The notes beneath the pieces were generated by a model. It saw nothing but the letters and a program-made list of their open reading frames with translations. It had not been told where the DNA came from and did no database searches. From positions 1-35,449 of the forward strand of contig JAJRWX010000064.1 in the NCBI GenBank assembly GCA_024276605.1: a stretch of DNA of 35,449 bases, read 5' to 3'. Both the position numbers and the translations under genes were made by a program. Shown piece after piece: positions 8,219 to 16,832 of this stretch. The first letter of the stretch is position 1. Each line of letters begins with the position of its first letter. Origin of the DNA: Planctomycetota bacterium. GTDB taxonomy: Bacteria; Planctomycetota; Phycisphaerae; UBA1845.

Positions 8219-8839
8219 ATGATGTATAGGCTACTAGTGCTGTGTCACAGCTTATTTTTCGGGTTCATCCAGGGTGGCATGGGCAACGTTTTTTTTGCCC
8301 GTGTCGGCCTCCGGAACTACACGGGTAAGTCCCGATGTATCCTGACTTTACGTCGGGATACATCGGGACTTACCCATGCCACCCGAATTCTTAGCTGTGA
8401 CAAAGCACTAGTTTCATTATTGACGACATGCTCACTGACTATGTTAGCATCGTGCATATCAGCGCCTCAGTGGCAAGTCAGGTTAACCTCCGACGACCCC
8501 GCAGAGCGCATCCGTGCCATCCGCCACTTCACCCAGGCCGGCGATACAAAGTGCCTACCAAATCTAGTCACCTGTCTGGAAGATGAAGACACCGCCGTAC
8601 GTTTTTATGCCATTATCGGATTGGAGCGACTCACAGGTCGGCGTCATGGGTATACGTATTATGGTTCGCGTCGTGATCGCGCTATAGCCATTCGCACCTG
8701 GCGGCAGTATTTAGTGGATATTGGCGATGGCGCTGCAGCCAATCCAACCGATAAAACGACATCTGCACCGAAAGAATCTGCGCCGCGCGATCATGCGGCC
8801 AATCGGTTGCTTATAGAAGGTGAGAAAGAAAGTGGATGA
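8219..8839 (+). CDS. HEAT-repeat lipoprotein, signal peptide split by an insertion
   Basis: The open frame has 206 codons. Residues 8-65 are encoded by the small element at 8234-8411. Without it the N-terminus reads MMYRLLV joined to SLLTTCSLTMLASC: a positive charge, a hydrophobic stretch and the lipobox LASC with Cys21 (Cys79 now). The mature part has HEAT-like helices (DDPAERIRAIRHFTQAG, then DEDTAVRFYAIIGLERLTG) and an Ala/Pro-rich tail. It is the first gene of the STAS-MlaE-MlaF-MlaD operon and overlaps the next gene by eight bases, so it may be an outer-membrane partner of that transporter. With the insertion the lipobox is buried 79 residues in, so export and lipidation are doubtful unless translation starts inside (TTG at 8418). 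It may be a fresh pseudogene. Confidence 0.65.
   Translation: MMYRLLVLCHSLFFGFIQGGMGNVFFARVGLRNYTGKSRCILTLRRDTSGLTHATRILSCDKALVSLLTTCSLTMLASCISAPQWQVRLTSDDPAERIRAIRHFTQAGDTKCLPNLVTCLEDEDTAVRFYAIIGLERLTGRRHGYTYYGSRRDRAIAIRTWRQYLVDIGDGAAANPTDKTTSAPKESAPRDHAANRLLIEGEKESG
8234..8411 (+). mobile_element. MITE-like element, copy 2 (with CTAG target duplication)
   Basis: A 170-bp element (8238-8407) lies between two CTAG copies (8234-8237 and 8408-8411). The ends are inverted repeats: TGCTGTGTCACAGCTTATTT on the left and, reverse-complemented, TGCTTTGTCACAGCTAAGAA on the right; similarity continues inward as GGTGGCATGGG. The centre is a perfect 20-bp hairpin (8323-8342 with 8356-8375). It has no transposase gene, so it must be moved in trans. 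Element plus one target copy is 174 bp, a multiple of three, which keeps the lipoprotein frame open. Copy 1 is at the window start in the opposite orientation. Confidence 0.85.
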
Positions 8840-9170
8840 TTTAGTCGAGGAAGTTGTTCGTCAAGGTGAAGCGCTCATTATTCGTGCCGCGGGGGAATTG
8901 GACATCAATTCCGCACTTCAGTTTCATACAAGACTGCTGGAGGAATGCGCAGCCTCCGTGCCGCATATAGTGATTGATTTAGGCGGGCTTACGTTCATGG
9001 ATTCTACAGGCATTGGTACGCTACTGGAAATCATGCGACGCCAAACACGAGCCGGCGGACGTTTATCTCTGGTTAAGTTGACTGACCTTATCGCTAATGT
9101 GTTTGAGGTGACCAAGATGAACCAGGTATTCTCGATCTACACCACCGAGGAGGAGGCTCTGACTGCGTGA
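8832..9170 (+). CDS. mlaB: STAS-domain protein, probable MlaB-like subunit
   Basis: A 112-residue single STAS domain. The strand IVIDLGGLTFMDSTGIG carries Ser58/Thr59 at the position phosphorylated in SpoIIAA-type antagonists. By sequence alone it could be an anti-sigma-factor antagonist. It lies directly before mlaE, mlaF and mlaD with overlapping ends, and MlaB of the MlaFEDB complex is a STAS protein bound to the MlaF ATPase, so that role is favoured. The GTG at 8832 is chosen because GAAGGTGAG lies eight bases upstream; a GTG at 8820 would add four basic residues. The start overlaps the lipoprotein stop by eight bases and the stop overlaps the mlaE start. Confidence 0.8.
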   Translation: MDDLVEEVVRQGEALIIRAAGELDINSALQFHTRLLEECAASVPHIVIDLGGLTFMDSTGIGTLLEIMRRQTRAGGRLSLVKLTDLIANVFEVTKMNQVFSIYTTEEEALTA

Positions 9171-10033
9171 GCGACAACCCCACGGCCAATTCAAATCAGC
9201 CAAGATCGCTGGCTTCGCGCAGCGTTTCATCCATTGGCGCATTAGCCGAGCATCGTATCACCAAACTGCACGCCAGCGTAAGCCATGTTGGCGGTCTGGC
9301 ACAACTGCTTGGCCTTACACTGGGTTGGACGTGGCGCAGTATATTTCACTCCGGGGTTAGGCTACGAAAAAAAGCGTTCATAGAGCAAATGGTGCGAATC
9401 GGCGTGGAAAGTATCGCCATTGTGGTTCTGGTCCAAGCATTTATTGGGTGTATCCTCGCCCTTCAAATTGCGCCTACGTTGGAACGCTATGGACAGATCG
9501 ATAAAGTAGCGGACATCGTAGCCATCGCAATCGTTCGTGAACTCGGACCCATGCTCACCGCGATCGTGTTGAGTGGTTTCGCTGGTGCATCAATTGCCGC
9601 TGAGATCGCTGCGATGGTAGAATCAGAAGAAATCAAAGCCTTACGTGCCCACGCCCTGGACCCCATTCATTTCTTGATTGTTCCTCGTTTTTGGGCGTCG
9701 ATGCTGATGATTGTCGGCCTGACTGTCATAGCCAACGTGGTTGGCATGTGTGGTGGACTGGTCACAGCCTGGGGTATCCTCGACATCGCCCCGCATACAT
9801 ATATCGACGCAACCCAACAGGCGTTGGTATGGTCGGACCTCATCACCGGATTATTCAAAGCGGCGGTATTCGGCGGGTTGGTCGCCATGATTGCCTGCTA
9901 TGAAGGGCTTAACGTGCGCGGCGGCGCTGCCGGGGTCGGACGGGCGACGACGGTAACTGTTGTAAAATCCATCGTGGCGATCATCGGTACGGATGCGTTA
10001 TTTACGGCCATCTTCTATACGCTTGGTTGGTAA
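9167..10033 (+). CDS. mlaE: MlaE-family ABC transporter permease
   Basis: A 288-residue inner-membrane permease of the MlaE/YrbE family, which moves phospholipids between the inner membrane and an MCE-protein channel. After a polar N-terminus there are five to six helices. Family landmarks are VQAFIGCILALQIAPTLERY, the VRELGPMLTAIVLSGFAGAS segment, and EIAAMVESEEIKALRAHALD with the coupling-helix Glu residues that contact the ATPase. The GTG start overlaps the STAS stop as GTGA, the sign of translational coupling. Length is slightly above the usual 260 because of the N-terminal extension of about 60 residues. Confidence 0.92.
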   Translation: MSDNPTANSNQPRSLASRSVSSIGALAEHRITKLHASVSHVGGLAQLLGLTLGWTWRSIFHSGVRLRKKAFIEQMVRIGVESIAIVVLVQAFIGCILALQIAPTLERYGQIDKVADIVAIAIVRELGPMLTAIVLSGFAGASIAAEIAAMVESEEIKALRAHALDPIHFLIVPRFWASMLMIVGLTVIANVVGMCGGLVTAWGILDIAPHTYIDATQQALVWSDLITGLFKAAVFGGLVAMIACYEGLNVRGGAAGVGRATTVTVVKSIVAIIGTDALFTAIFYTLGW

Positions 10034-10040
10034 TACGGAC

Positions 10041-10946
10041 ATGGCAGGCATGACACAGACCCCAACATCCTCGAACGCACACCCCGATCAACATACGATT
10101 ATATCTCTGCGCGATGTACGTAAAACATTTACGAACGCTGCGGGTGACGACGTGACGGTTCTTGATTCCGTCTCCTTCGACGTCATACGCGGTGAAACAC
10201 TCGTCATCATGGGAGGTAGCGGCTGTGGCAAAAGCACCCTGTTGAATTGTCTTATCGGTGAATACGAACTAGACGGGGGGGAAATATTATTTCATACAAA
10301 AGATTTAAGCTCGCCCAAAAACATGGCCACCATGTCTCCGGATGAGAAAAATGCGCTACGCAAGCGTTTCGGCATCTTATTCCAAAGCGGTGCATTGTTT
10401 AACTCGCTGACCGTAAGTGAGAACGTCGCGCTTCCTTTATCAGAGCATTCCAACGTCAAACCGGAAGTGATCGATATGATCGTCGCACTCAAGTTGCAAC
10501 TCGTGCGCATGCTTCCCCATCGCGACAAAATGCCGTCACAACTATCCGGTGGACAAAAAAAACGTGCAGGGCTTGCTCGCGCGACGGCATTGGACCCGGA
10601 AATTCTTTTTTACGACGAACCATCCGCAGGGCTTGATCCCGTCACCTCGACCGCTATCGACGAACTGATGATGGATTTATCAAAAAAATTGTCTGTGACC
10701 AGCATTGTCGTCACTCATGAAATGGAATCCGCTTTTCGTATTGCGGATCGTATGGTCATGCTTGAAAAAGGGCGTGTATTGCATATCGGGGCGCGCCAAG
10801 AATTTGAAAAGCTGCGCGATGCCAACCCAGCATCACTAACTCGCGTCGAAGATCAACTCATGAATCAATTTCTCAACGGCTATAACGAAGGACCGTTAAC
10901 CAACGCCGAAGGTCTTAGTGAATTTGAAAAGCTCATCACCGGATAG
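10041..10946 (+). CDS. mlaF: MlaF-family ABC transporter ATPase
   Basis: A 301-residue ATPase that powers the Mla lipid transporter. Walker A is GGSGCGKST, the Q-loop LFQSGALFNSLTV is the typical MlaF form, the signature is LSGGQKKRAGLARA, Walker B is ILFYDEPSAGLDP, and the switch His is in VVTHEME. The C-terminal tail (about 260-301) is longer than in simple ATPases, as in MlaF. The ATG at 10041, seven bases after the mlaE stop, is used because the reading frame upstream (from 9993) would overlap mlaE and adds a non-conserved Arg/Ser-rich stretch. Confidence 0.93.
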   Translation: MAGMTQTPTSSNAHPDQHTIISLRDVRKTFTNAAGDDVTVLDSVSFDVIRGETLVIMGGSGCGKSTLLNCLIGEYELDGGEILFHTKDLSSPKNMATMSPDEKNALRKRFGILFQSGALFNSLTVSENVALPLSEHSNVKPEVIDMIVALKLQLVRMLPHRDKMPSQLSGGQKKRAGLARATALDPEILFYDEPSAGLDPVTSTAIDELMMDLSKKLSVTSIVVTHEMESAFRIADRMVMLEKGRVLHIGARQEFEKLRDANPASLTRVEDQLMNQFLNGYNEGPLTNAEGLSEFEKLITG

Positions 10947-10962
10947 GAGCGAGTACAAACAG

Positions 10963-12234
10963 ATGGCAAAAAAACACGACACTTTTCGATTAGGTGTAGC
11001 GGTGATTTCCATGTTCACGCTTTTTTTTGCGTTGATCATGTTCATCAGTAGTGGTCGGCTCAATGCACCGACCACCATGCCGCTGTGCGTACGCATCGCC
11101 TCAGGTTCTGCGATCCCCCAAATCAGTGTAGGCTCGTACGTCGTATACCTCGGTCAAAACGTCGGCCAAGTGATCGCTATTGACTTTATCGAAGACGTTG
11201 ACCCAATCGACTCGACTATCACCGATAGATCGTTTTTAGAAGTGAAAGCACAGGTACGAGATGATCTGGGGTTGCGCCAAGACTGTCGTGTGACAGCGTC
11301 CGGACCTCCCCTTGGCGGTAAAGGTACGTTGGCTATACTCGAACGTGGAAACGCCACAACAGCCCTCACCGAAGACCAGCCAATCTACGCCGATGTGCGA
11401 GGTTTCGACGCCGCGCTGGACATGATTTCACGTGAATTTAATCCAAACGTACCGGACACCCTACTGTGCAACCTGAAACAGCAGTTAAACGTTAATGTAA
11501 ACGAATCGCTCGTGGCCAAAATTCACGCATCGCTTGATGCGCTCAACGACATGACGCAATCACTTTCCGCTGAATTATCCCACAATACGGATGGACGCCT
11601 CTTGAAAAAAGTTCATACGGCACTCGACACACTCAATGTCGGCTTAAACGAAATGACTGTTGTGATCAAGGAAAATCGCAAGCCCATCGGCCAAGCAGTC
11701 TTATCCATGGAAAGTGCCATGGCCACATTTGACGAGGATGTCGCCAAGGTGCTCGCTAGTGAACTTGAATTGGAATCCAAATCGGACCAGAGTCTACTCT
11801 CAACCATCAAACAGTCTTTTAATAAACTCAACGAATCGCTAGCCGAAATAAAAACACTTTCAACAGAAGCCAAGGACGTTGTTGTGTTGAACAAGGATCG
11901 TATCAGTGAAATTGTGGAAAACGCTACCCAGGCTAGCATTCACCTCAAGCAAGGTATCAAAGACATCAAAACGCATCCCTGGAAAGTTCTATTCAAGCCT
12001 TCTGACGCGGAAAAACGAGAGCTGCACATTTTTAATACCGCGCGCGAGTTCGCAGACGCTGCCGCGGGCTTGGATGATGCGACGTCTCGGTTGCAATCAC
12101 TACTAAAAGCATATGATGGCCAAGTTGCGGTCGATGATCCGAATCTGATAAAAATCAATGAAGCACTAACCGCCGCCGCTGAGACTTTCACTAAAGCAGA
12201 GCAATCACTCTGGGACGCGTTGCAAGTACGCTAA
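10963..12234 (+). CDS. mlaD: MCE-domain (MlaD-family) substrate-binding protein
   Basis: A 423-residue protein anchored by one N-terminal helix (about residues 11-33). The MCE domain follows (about 40-125: VGSYVVYLGQNVGQVIAIDF ... GPPLGGKGTLAIL). The rest (about 130-423) is a long, mostly helical region rich in Leu, Asn and charged residues, likely coiled coil, much longer than in MlaD of Escherichia coli (about 180 residues). It resembles the longer PqiB/LetB or Mce proteins that build a tube or needle. An AGGAG about 13 bases upstream and the AAAAAAC-rich start support ATG 10963. The stop overlaps the stop of the convergent symporter gene, leaving no room for a terminator. Confidence 0.88.
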   Translation: MAKKHDTFRLGVAVISMFTLFFALIMFISSGRLNAPTTMPLCVRIASGSAIPQISVGSYVVYLGQNVGQVIAIDFIEDVDPIDSTITDRSFLEVKAQVRDDLGLRQDCRVTASGPPLGGKGTLAILERGNATTALTEDQPIYADVRGFDAALDMISREFNPNVPDTLLCNLKQQLNVNVNESLVAKIHASLDALNDMTQSLSAELSHNTDGRLLKKVHTALDTLNVGLNEMTVVIKENRKPIGQAVLSMESAMATFDEDVAKVLASELELESKSDQSLLSTIKQSFNKLNESLAEIKTLSTEAKDVVVLNKDRISEIVENATQASIHLKQGIKDIKTHPWKVLFKPSDAEKRELHIFNTAREFADAAAGLDDATSRLQSLLKAYDGQVAVDDPNLIKINEALTAAAETFTKAEQSLWDALQVR

Positions 12235-13703
12235 ACCTCAGTAGCTTCACTCATGTGTGGCTTTTTCGTATTTGCACATGCCCCCAAACCCAACGTCCAA
12301 GCGCAACCAATGACAACCCACCAAGGCCAGGCCACGTAGATAACACCTACATGCTCCTGGATACTTTTCAACGCAGCCAATCCAATGGCTGACGTCACCA
12401 TGACGAAACAATTGATCCGATCATTACCGCGCCCACGCGTTAACGTACCCAAAAGGAACACACCCAGCACGCCACCGAACATCACACTCACCCATCCAAA
12501 AGCATCCGTCAGTAAATCTTTCGAACCGGCAAAGGCCAAAGCGATCGACGCAAGTAATCCGCCAAAGCCTACTGAAAACCAGCGGGCCGCACTAAGGTAG
12601 TGACCCGCCGTCGCGTCGCGCTTGATGTAAAGTCGGTAGTAATCCGTCACGGCTGTCGACGATAAGGCACCCAGCGCAGAATCCAGACTCGACATAGCCG
12701 CAGCGACAACACCGGCAATAAGTAAACCCTTTAGCCCGATTCCAGGCGTCATCACATGACCAATGAAATAGGCGAAGACTTCATCGGCGGGTTGTTGCGC
12801 TAGGGCTGTTGACTCGAACTGGGCATAAACGTACATCATCGCACCGATCAACAAAAACATGCAGACAATCGGAAAGCCGACAATCGCGTTGAAAATCAAC
12901 GATCGCTGTCCTCGTTTCAAATCGGGACATGTCAGCATACGCTGCGTTAAGTCCTGGTCCGTACCCAGCGCAGCCATGTTTTGAACGATCGCATGAATGG
13001 CTAATACCCAAAAAAGTCGATCATTATTGAAATCCAACCCCCAATGCATGACGCGTAGACGCCCTAGCTTCATAGCTTCGTCAACATTGTCCGTAAAAGA
13101 GCCGGGAATGGACACAAACAAATAAATAATCGTGGCCAATGCCGCGACCATAAAAACCACAGCCTGTAGGGCATCCGTCCAGATGATCGATTTGATGCCT
13201 CCGAATGAAGAATAAGCCGTAACCAGTCCCGCCACGCCCAATACAACCCACACTAAGGGCCAATCAAAAATCATGGCCAGCGCTAACGATGCCGCGAGAA
13301 GCCTGATGCCACTTCCGATAATCCGGGAAGCGAAGAACATGAGCGAGGCTGTCATTCGTGTCCACGGTCCAAAACGAATGCCAAGATATTCATACACCGT
13401 CGTCACGTTAGAGCCGTAAAACGCCGGCAATAACAGGTATACGATCAACAATCTCCCTACGAACGCACCGGCATAAAGCTGCAAGTACCAACAGTTTTCA
13501 TGAAAAGACCTTCCCGGAACAATAAGAAATGTCAGGGCGCTGACCTCCGTCGCCACGATGGAAAGCCCGACAATGAGCCAATGCTGTTCACGCCCACCTA
13601 GAAAAAAATCGTGCGTACTGCGCTCTCGCCGCCCTACCCAAAAACCAGTAGCCGCTACGCCTATAAAATAGATGACCAGTACAACAACATCCGCCATACC
13701 CAT
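12231..13703 (-). CDS. Sodium:solute symporter (SSS family)
   Basis: A 490-residue secondary transporter with about 13 helices. It begins with VVLVIYFIGVAATGFWVGRR and the DFFLGGREQHWLIVGLSIVATEVSALTF helix typical of the SSS/SGLT family; sodium-site residues are expected in VATEVSAL (helix 1) and in MSSLDSALGALSS (helix 8). It probably imports a sugar with sodium. The GH20 gene lies 28 bases upstream on the same strand, so an amino sugar or hexosamine is the likely cargo (inference). GAGGTAGGG lies about 12 bases before the ATG at 13703. The last bases overlap mlaD's stop codon. Confidence 0.9.
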   Translation of the reverse strand: MGMADVVVLVIYFIGVAATGFWVGRRERSTHDFFLGGREQHWLIVGLSIVATEVSALTFLIVPGRSFHENCWYLQLYAGAFVGRLLIVYLLLPAFYGSNVTTVYEYLGIRFGPWTRMTASLMFFASRIIGSGIRLLAASLALAMIFDWPLVWVVLGVAGLVTAYSSFGGIKSIIWTDALQAVVFMVAALATIIYLFVSIPGSFTDNVDEAMKLGRLRVMHWGLDFNNDRLFWVLAIHAIVQNMAALGTDQDLTQRMLTCPDLKRGQRSLIFNAIVGFPIVCMFLLIGAMMYVYAQFESTALAQQPADEVFAYFIGHVMTPGIGLKGLLIAGVVAAAMSSLDSALGALSSTAVTDYYRLYIKRDATAGHYLSAARWFSVGFGGLLASIALAFAGSKDLLTDAFGWVSVMFGGVLGVFLLGTLTRGRGNDRINCFVMVTSAIGLAALKSIQEHVGVIYVAWPWWVVIGCAWTLGLGACANTKKPHMSEATEV

Positions 13704-13731
13704 AGTTACAGCATCCCTACCTCAATCACCA

Positions 13732-15564
13732 TCAGCAATCGCGCACCTCTTTTGCCACGCGTACTAGCGCAACGCGTATATCTGCCAAGCCCGACTCCTT
13801 ATTTCTCTCACGCCAACAGGCTTCATATTCGTGCAAACAGCGTTTCAGCTCATCAACCCATAGAATGCGCTCGTGATTAGCTGGCGCGGACTTACCCAAT
13901 CGACGGCGCACTTCCCATTGCAAGCGTCGCGCAGCCAATTTATTCACGCGACATGATACAGCCAATTCTCGAAGGTCCGCGACTGTACAATGGATCGTGG
14001 GCGACAACTTGTCAGCCAATTGTGTCGCGCGTTGCGAATTTTGAATGCACGCGATCAACTCGTCCTCTGACGGAAGCGAGGCCTGTGCTTCTAGCATCTT
14101 CGCAGGCTGCCATAAAAGTCGCCAAGTTTCATAGTCACCGGCCAAAGAACTTGTCCGGCGGAGTGCCGATAACAAGGCCCGCCCGTCGTCATCTGAAATA
14201 GTTTGCGTGAAATTTTCATCAAAGGTTTCACCGATAACATGATCTACATGCCACGCCAGCGACGCCCCAAGGGTTATGCCATGCCAGGAACAAGCGAGCA
14301 AATTAAAATGGCCATGATCTCCCCAATCAGTGGTGATGAGTCCATCAGCGCCGGCTTGTACACCCACTTGGGCGAATGTTTTGATGTTCCGCTCCGCCAA
14401 GTCCATCGCATTAATAATGCGTTTCCACCCGGATGTCCCCGGGCAGACCATAGTTGAATACCCGTGATCTACAAAGCGAGATGTGGCTTCATAATCAGCC
14501 GAATCGTCATAGCCCCAATGAAGTATGGAAATGTTTTCGGGCAACTGACTACATGCCGAGGGATAATGACGTAACACATCGCTCCATAATTGCACATGCC
14601 TCTCCTGGCTTTCACATAGTTTGGCTATGTTGCACACGTGACGAATATAGATGTCCATGCGCATCTGCTCAGTCAACGTTTCTCGATGTTTACCGCGACC
14701 TAAATCCCATGGTTCATCACCACATATATTGACGACCGGGCTGGAAAAAGCGGCGAGTATATCTCGCCACATGTTTTTGACCAGATCTAACGATGCTGGA
14801 TTATCCACATCGAGCGTCAAACCTCTGGCACGCTGAGGCCAAGTCATCTGCTCCCAATCCGAATCTGCCTCGATTTCTGCAAGCTGGTGATATTGTGGAA
14901 GCGATAGAATCCGACCCATATGCCCCAAATTCGCCACGGCAGGTACGAGGTCGATGAATCGCTCGTGACAATATTGATCTAATGTATGGACATCTTCGGG
15001 CGTTAGCCCTTCATCTGCACGGCAAATGCTCGGGTCAAACGAAAAAGCAAAGGCGTGCTCGATGTATAATTGTAGCTGGTTAATTTTGAGCTGTGCCAGT
15101 CTATCAACCAGCAGTAGTAACGTCTCAAGCGTGGGTACTTTGCCGCGCGTCACGTCATGCAGCACACCCCGCGTGGTGAAATCAGGCTCATCCTCTATTA
15201 CACAACAGGGCAACCCAATTTTTGATGTCAGACTTAATTGCTTGAGGGTTTGCAGTCCATAAAAGCAGCCAATAGCCGAGCCGCCTTCAAGCAAGATACG
15301 CTTGGGCATGATAGATAATGTATAACCCTGGGAAGCTAAACCAGAAGCAGTTTTGATAACCATACAAACCGGATCACTATTAGACACTTGACTATATGTA
15401 GACAACTTGCAAAGCCAAGCAGTGACATGTTCCGCAATGCGCTCGTCATTCACTTGTACATCAATCGATGTCCGCGATGAAACATAACACACACCCATCC
15501 GGCGCGTAATATGACGTGGCTGGGGTAATATGAACATGTTTTGCCGTGTTGACTCTTGGGGCAT
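13732..15564 (-). CDS. Glycoside hydrolase family 20 (beta-N-acetylhexosaminidase-like)
   Basis: A 610-residue protein. Residues about 1-125 form the alpha/beta GH20b-type domain (GYTLSIMPKRILLEGGSAIGCFYGLQTL split over the domain). The TIM barrel begins with TTRGVLHDVTRGKVPTLE and includes the LYIEHAFAFS strand. The catalytic Asp-Glu pair is in NICGDEPWDLG (Asp283, Glu284), matching the family's DE dyad where Glu is the acid and Asp orients the acetamido group of the substrate. The enzyme should remove terminal N-acetylhexosamines. No signal peptide is evident, so it may act in the cytoplasm on imported oligosaccharides. It is the first gene of a two-gene unit with the symporter. Confidence 0.85.
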   Translation of the reverse strand: MPQESTRQNMFILPQPRHITRRMGVCYVSSRTSIDVQVNDERIAEHVTAWLCKLSTYSQVSNSDPVCMVIKTASGLASQGYTLSIMPKRILLEGGSAIGCFYGLQTLKQLSLTSKIGLPCCVIEDEPDFTTRGVLHDVTRGKVPTLETLLLLVDRLAQLKINQLQLYIEHAFAFSFDPSICRADEGLTPEDVHTLDQYCHERFIDLVPAVANLGHMGRILSLPQYHQLAEIEADSDWEQMTWPQRARGLTLDVDNPASLDLVKNMWRDILAAFSSPVVNICGDEPWDLGRGKHRETLTEQMRMDIYIRHVCNIAKLCESQERHVQLWSDVLRHYPSACSQLPENISILHWGYDDSADYEATSRFVDHGYSTMVCPGTSGWKRIINAMDLAERNIKTFAQVGVQAGADGLITTDWGDHGHFNLLACSWHGITLGASLAWHVDHVIGETFDENFTQTISDDDGRALLSALRRTSSLAGDYETWRLLWQPAKMLEAQASLPSEDELIACIQNSQRATQLADKLSPTIHCTVADLRELAVSCRVNKLAARRLQWEVRRRLGKSAPANHERILWVDELKRCLHEYEACWRERNKESGLADIRVALVRVAKEVRDC

Positions 15565-15650
15565 GATCTGAGTCTTATAGCAATATCAATCCAATAACAA
15601 CTATCAAATAGTTAACCCATCCTCACTGTTCGTGTAGAAAAATAGCAGAT

Positions 15651-16832
15651 ATGATGGCGCATATGGGACGACGTGGAGATAAAGCCGCTTCATACGCATC
15701 GGCTGGTGAAACAACGGGGATGCGCGAAGCGCTTGAACGGCGGTGGTATGATCGCCTCACGTCCATGCCGCACCTAGCCACATTAGTGACCGGCGAACTG
15801 GCTCAACGTGAACCATTCCACCGCTGGATGCACTACAAACAAGGATTTTCGCCTGGTTTGGTTCGACTATTTCTCAAAGAAGTTGGCACGACGATCAGCC
15901 AACACGTTCAATACCAAGTGCTGGACCCATTTTCCGGATCGGGAACTACCGCGATCGAGTGCGCGCGACGCAAGGTAAATGCCATCGGTATTGATGCACT
16001 ACCCTGGCTAACTTTTCTTACTCGTATGACCGGGCAACGCACTTTCCCACCCATGCCCCAGCTTGATTTGAGTTTATCGTGGGCAAGTCTAGCTGATATG
16101 CTCAAAGAAGATATTCACCGCGCCACGCTGATGTTAGCTGTCGCACGTCAATACACTACCGCAGGGAAGCTCAACAAAGGTGCCGCACCGCTGGCGAATC
16201 TTTTCGAACAAACAGCTGCCATGATGCAAGAGGATTTGTCTTCTCCTTTGCCAATGCAAACTAGCTGCCACGTGGACGATGCCCAATCGCTGACGTCTCT
16301 CGACGATGACTCTTGCGGTAGCGTGTTGTGCTCCCCACCCTACTTATCACAACACAATTACCGAAAAATCACCGCACCATATGAAACCGTCTACAAACAT
16401 TGGTACGACAAAACGACTGACACTCTTCATTCGAATAGCCTCGTAGCCTCACATCCCCACGTGGCCTCAATAGGAAAAAAGAACGCCTCATCGCACCCAG
16501 CTGAATCAGAAGCCTGCGAATGGCTCATCAAAATGGGAGAGAAAAAACTCGCCCGTGTGACGCATGATTACTTCCACAATATGCAGCGTTTCCTCCTGGC
16601 TATGAGACGTGTCGTTGTTGATGGTGCTCCGTGTTGGATCGTCATTGGCGGCGCACGACCCAAAGGTGTCTATATTCCATCCGATTTGATCCTGGCAGAA
16701 TTGGCTGAAAAAAGTGGATATACCGTTGAGAGTATTTCCGTGGCTCGCGATCTTGTCTCATCTCGTAGAAAATTCGGCCTCATCGGCCACATCGCCCCGC
16801 GCGAATCGGTGTTAGCCCTAACCGCCAACTAA
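15651..16832 (+). CDS. Solitary site-specific DNA methyltransferase (amino-methylating)
   Basis: A 393-residue protein. The S-adenosylmethionine motif DPFSGSGTT (residues 92-100) is followed by GIDALPW (motif II/III area) and the catalytic SPPY (228-231), as in N6-adenine or N4-cytosine DNA methyltransferases with motif I before motif IV. SPPY rather than DPPY is often seen in N4-cytosine enzymes, but this does not settle the base. A target recognition region would lie between or after these motifs. No restriction endonuclease gene is nearby, so it looks like an orphan enzyme with a regulatory or housekeeping role. The ribosome binding site is weak and in-frame ATGs at 15654 and 15663 are alternatives. 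Confidence 0.8.
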   Translation: MMAHMGRRGDKAASYASAGETTGMREALERRWYDRLTSMPHLATLVTGELAQREPFHRWMHYKQGFSPGLVRLFLKEVGTTISQHVQYQVLDPFSGSGTTAIECARRKVNAIGIDALPWLTFLTRMTGQRTFPPMPQLDLSLSWASLADMLKEDIHRATLMLAVARQYTTAGKLNKGAAPLANLFEQTAAMMQEDLSSPLPMQTSCHVDDAQSLTSLDDDSCGSVLCSPPYLSQHNYRKITAPYETVYKHWYDKTTDTLHSNSLVASHPHVASIGKKNASSHPAESEACEWLIKMGEKKLARVTHDYFHNMQRFLLAMRRVVVDGAPCWIVIGGARPKGVYIPSDLILAELAEKSGYTVESISVARDLVSSRRKFGLIGHIAPRESVLALTAN

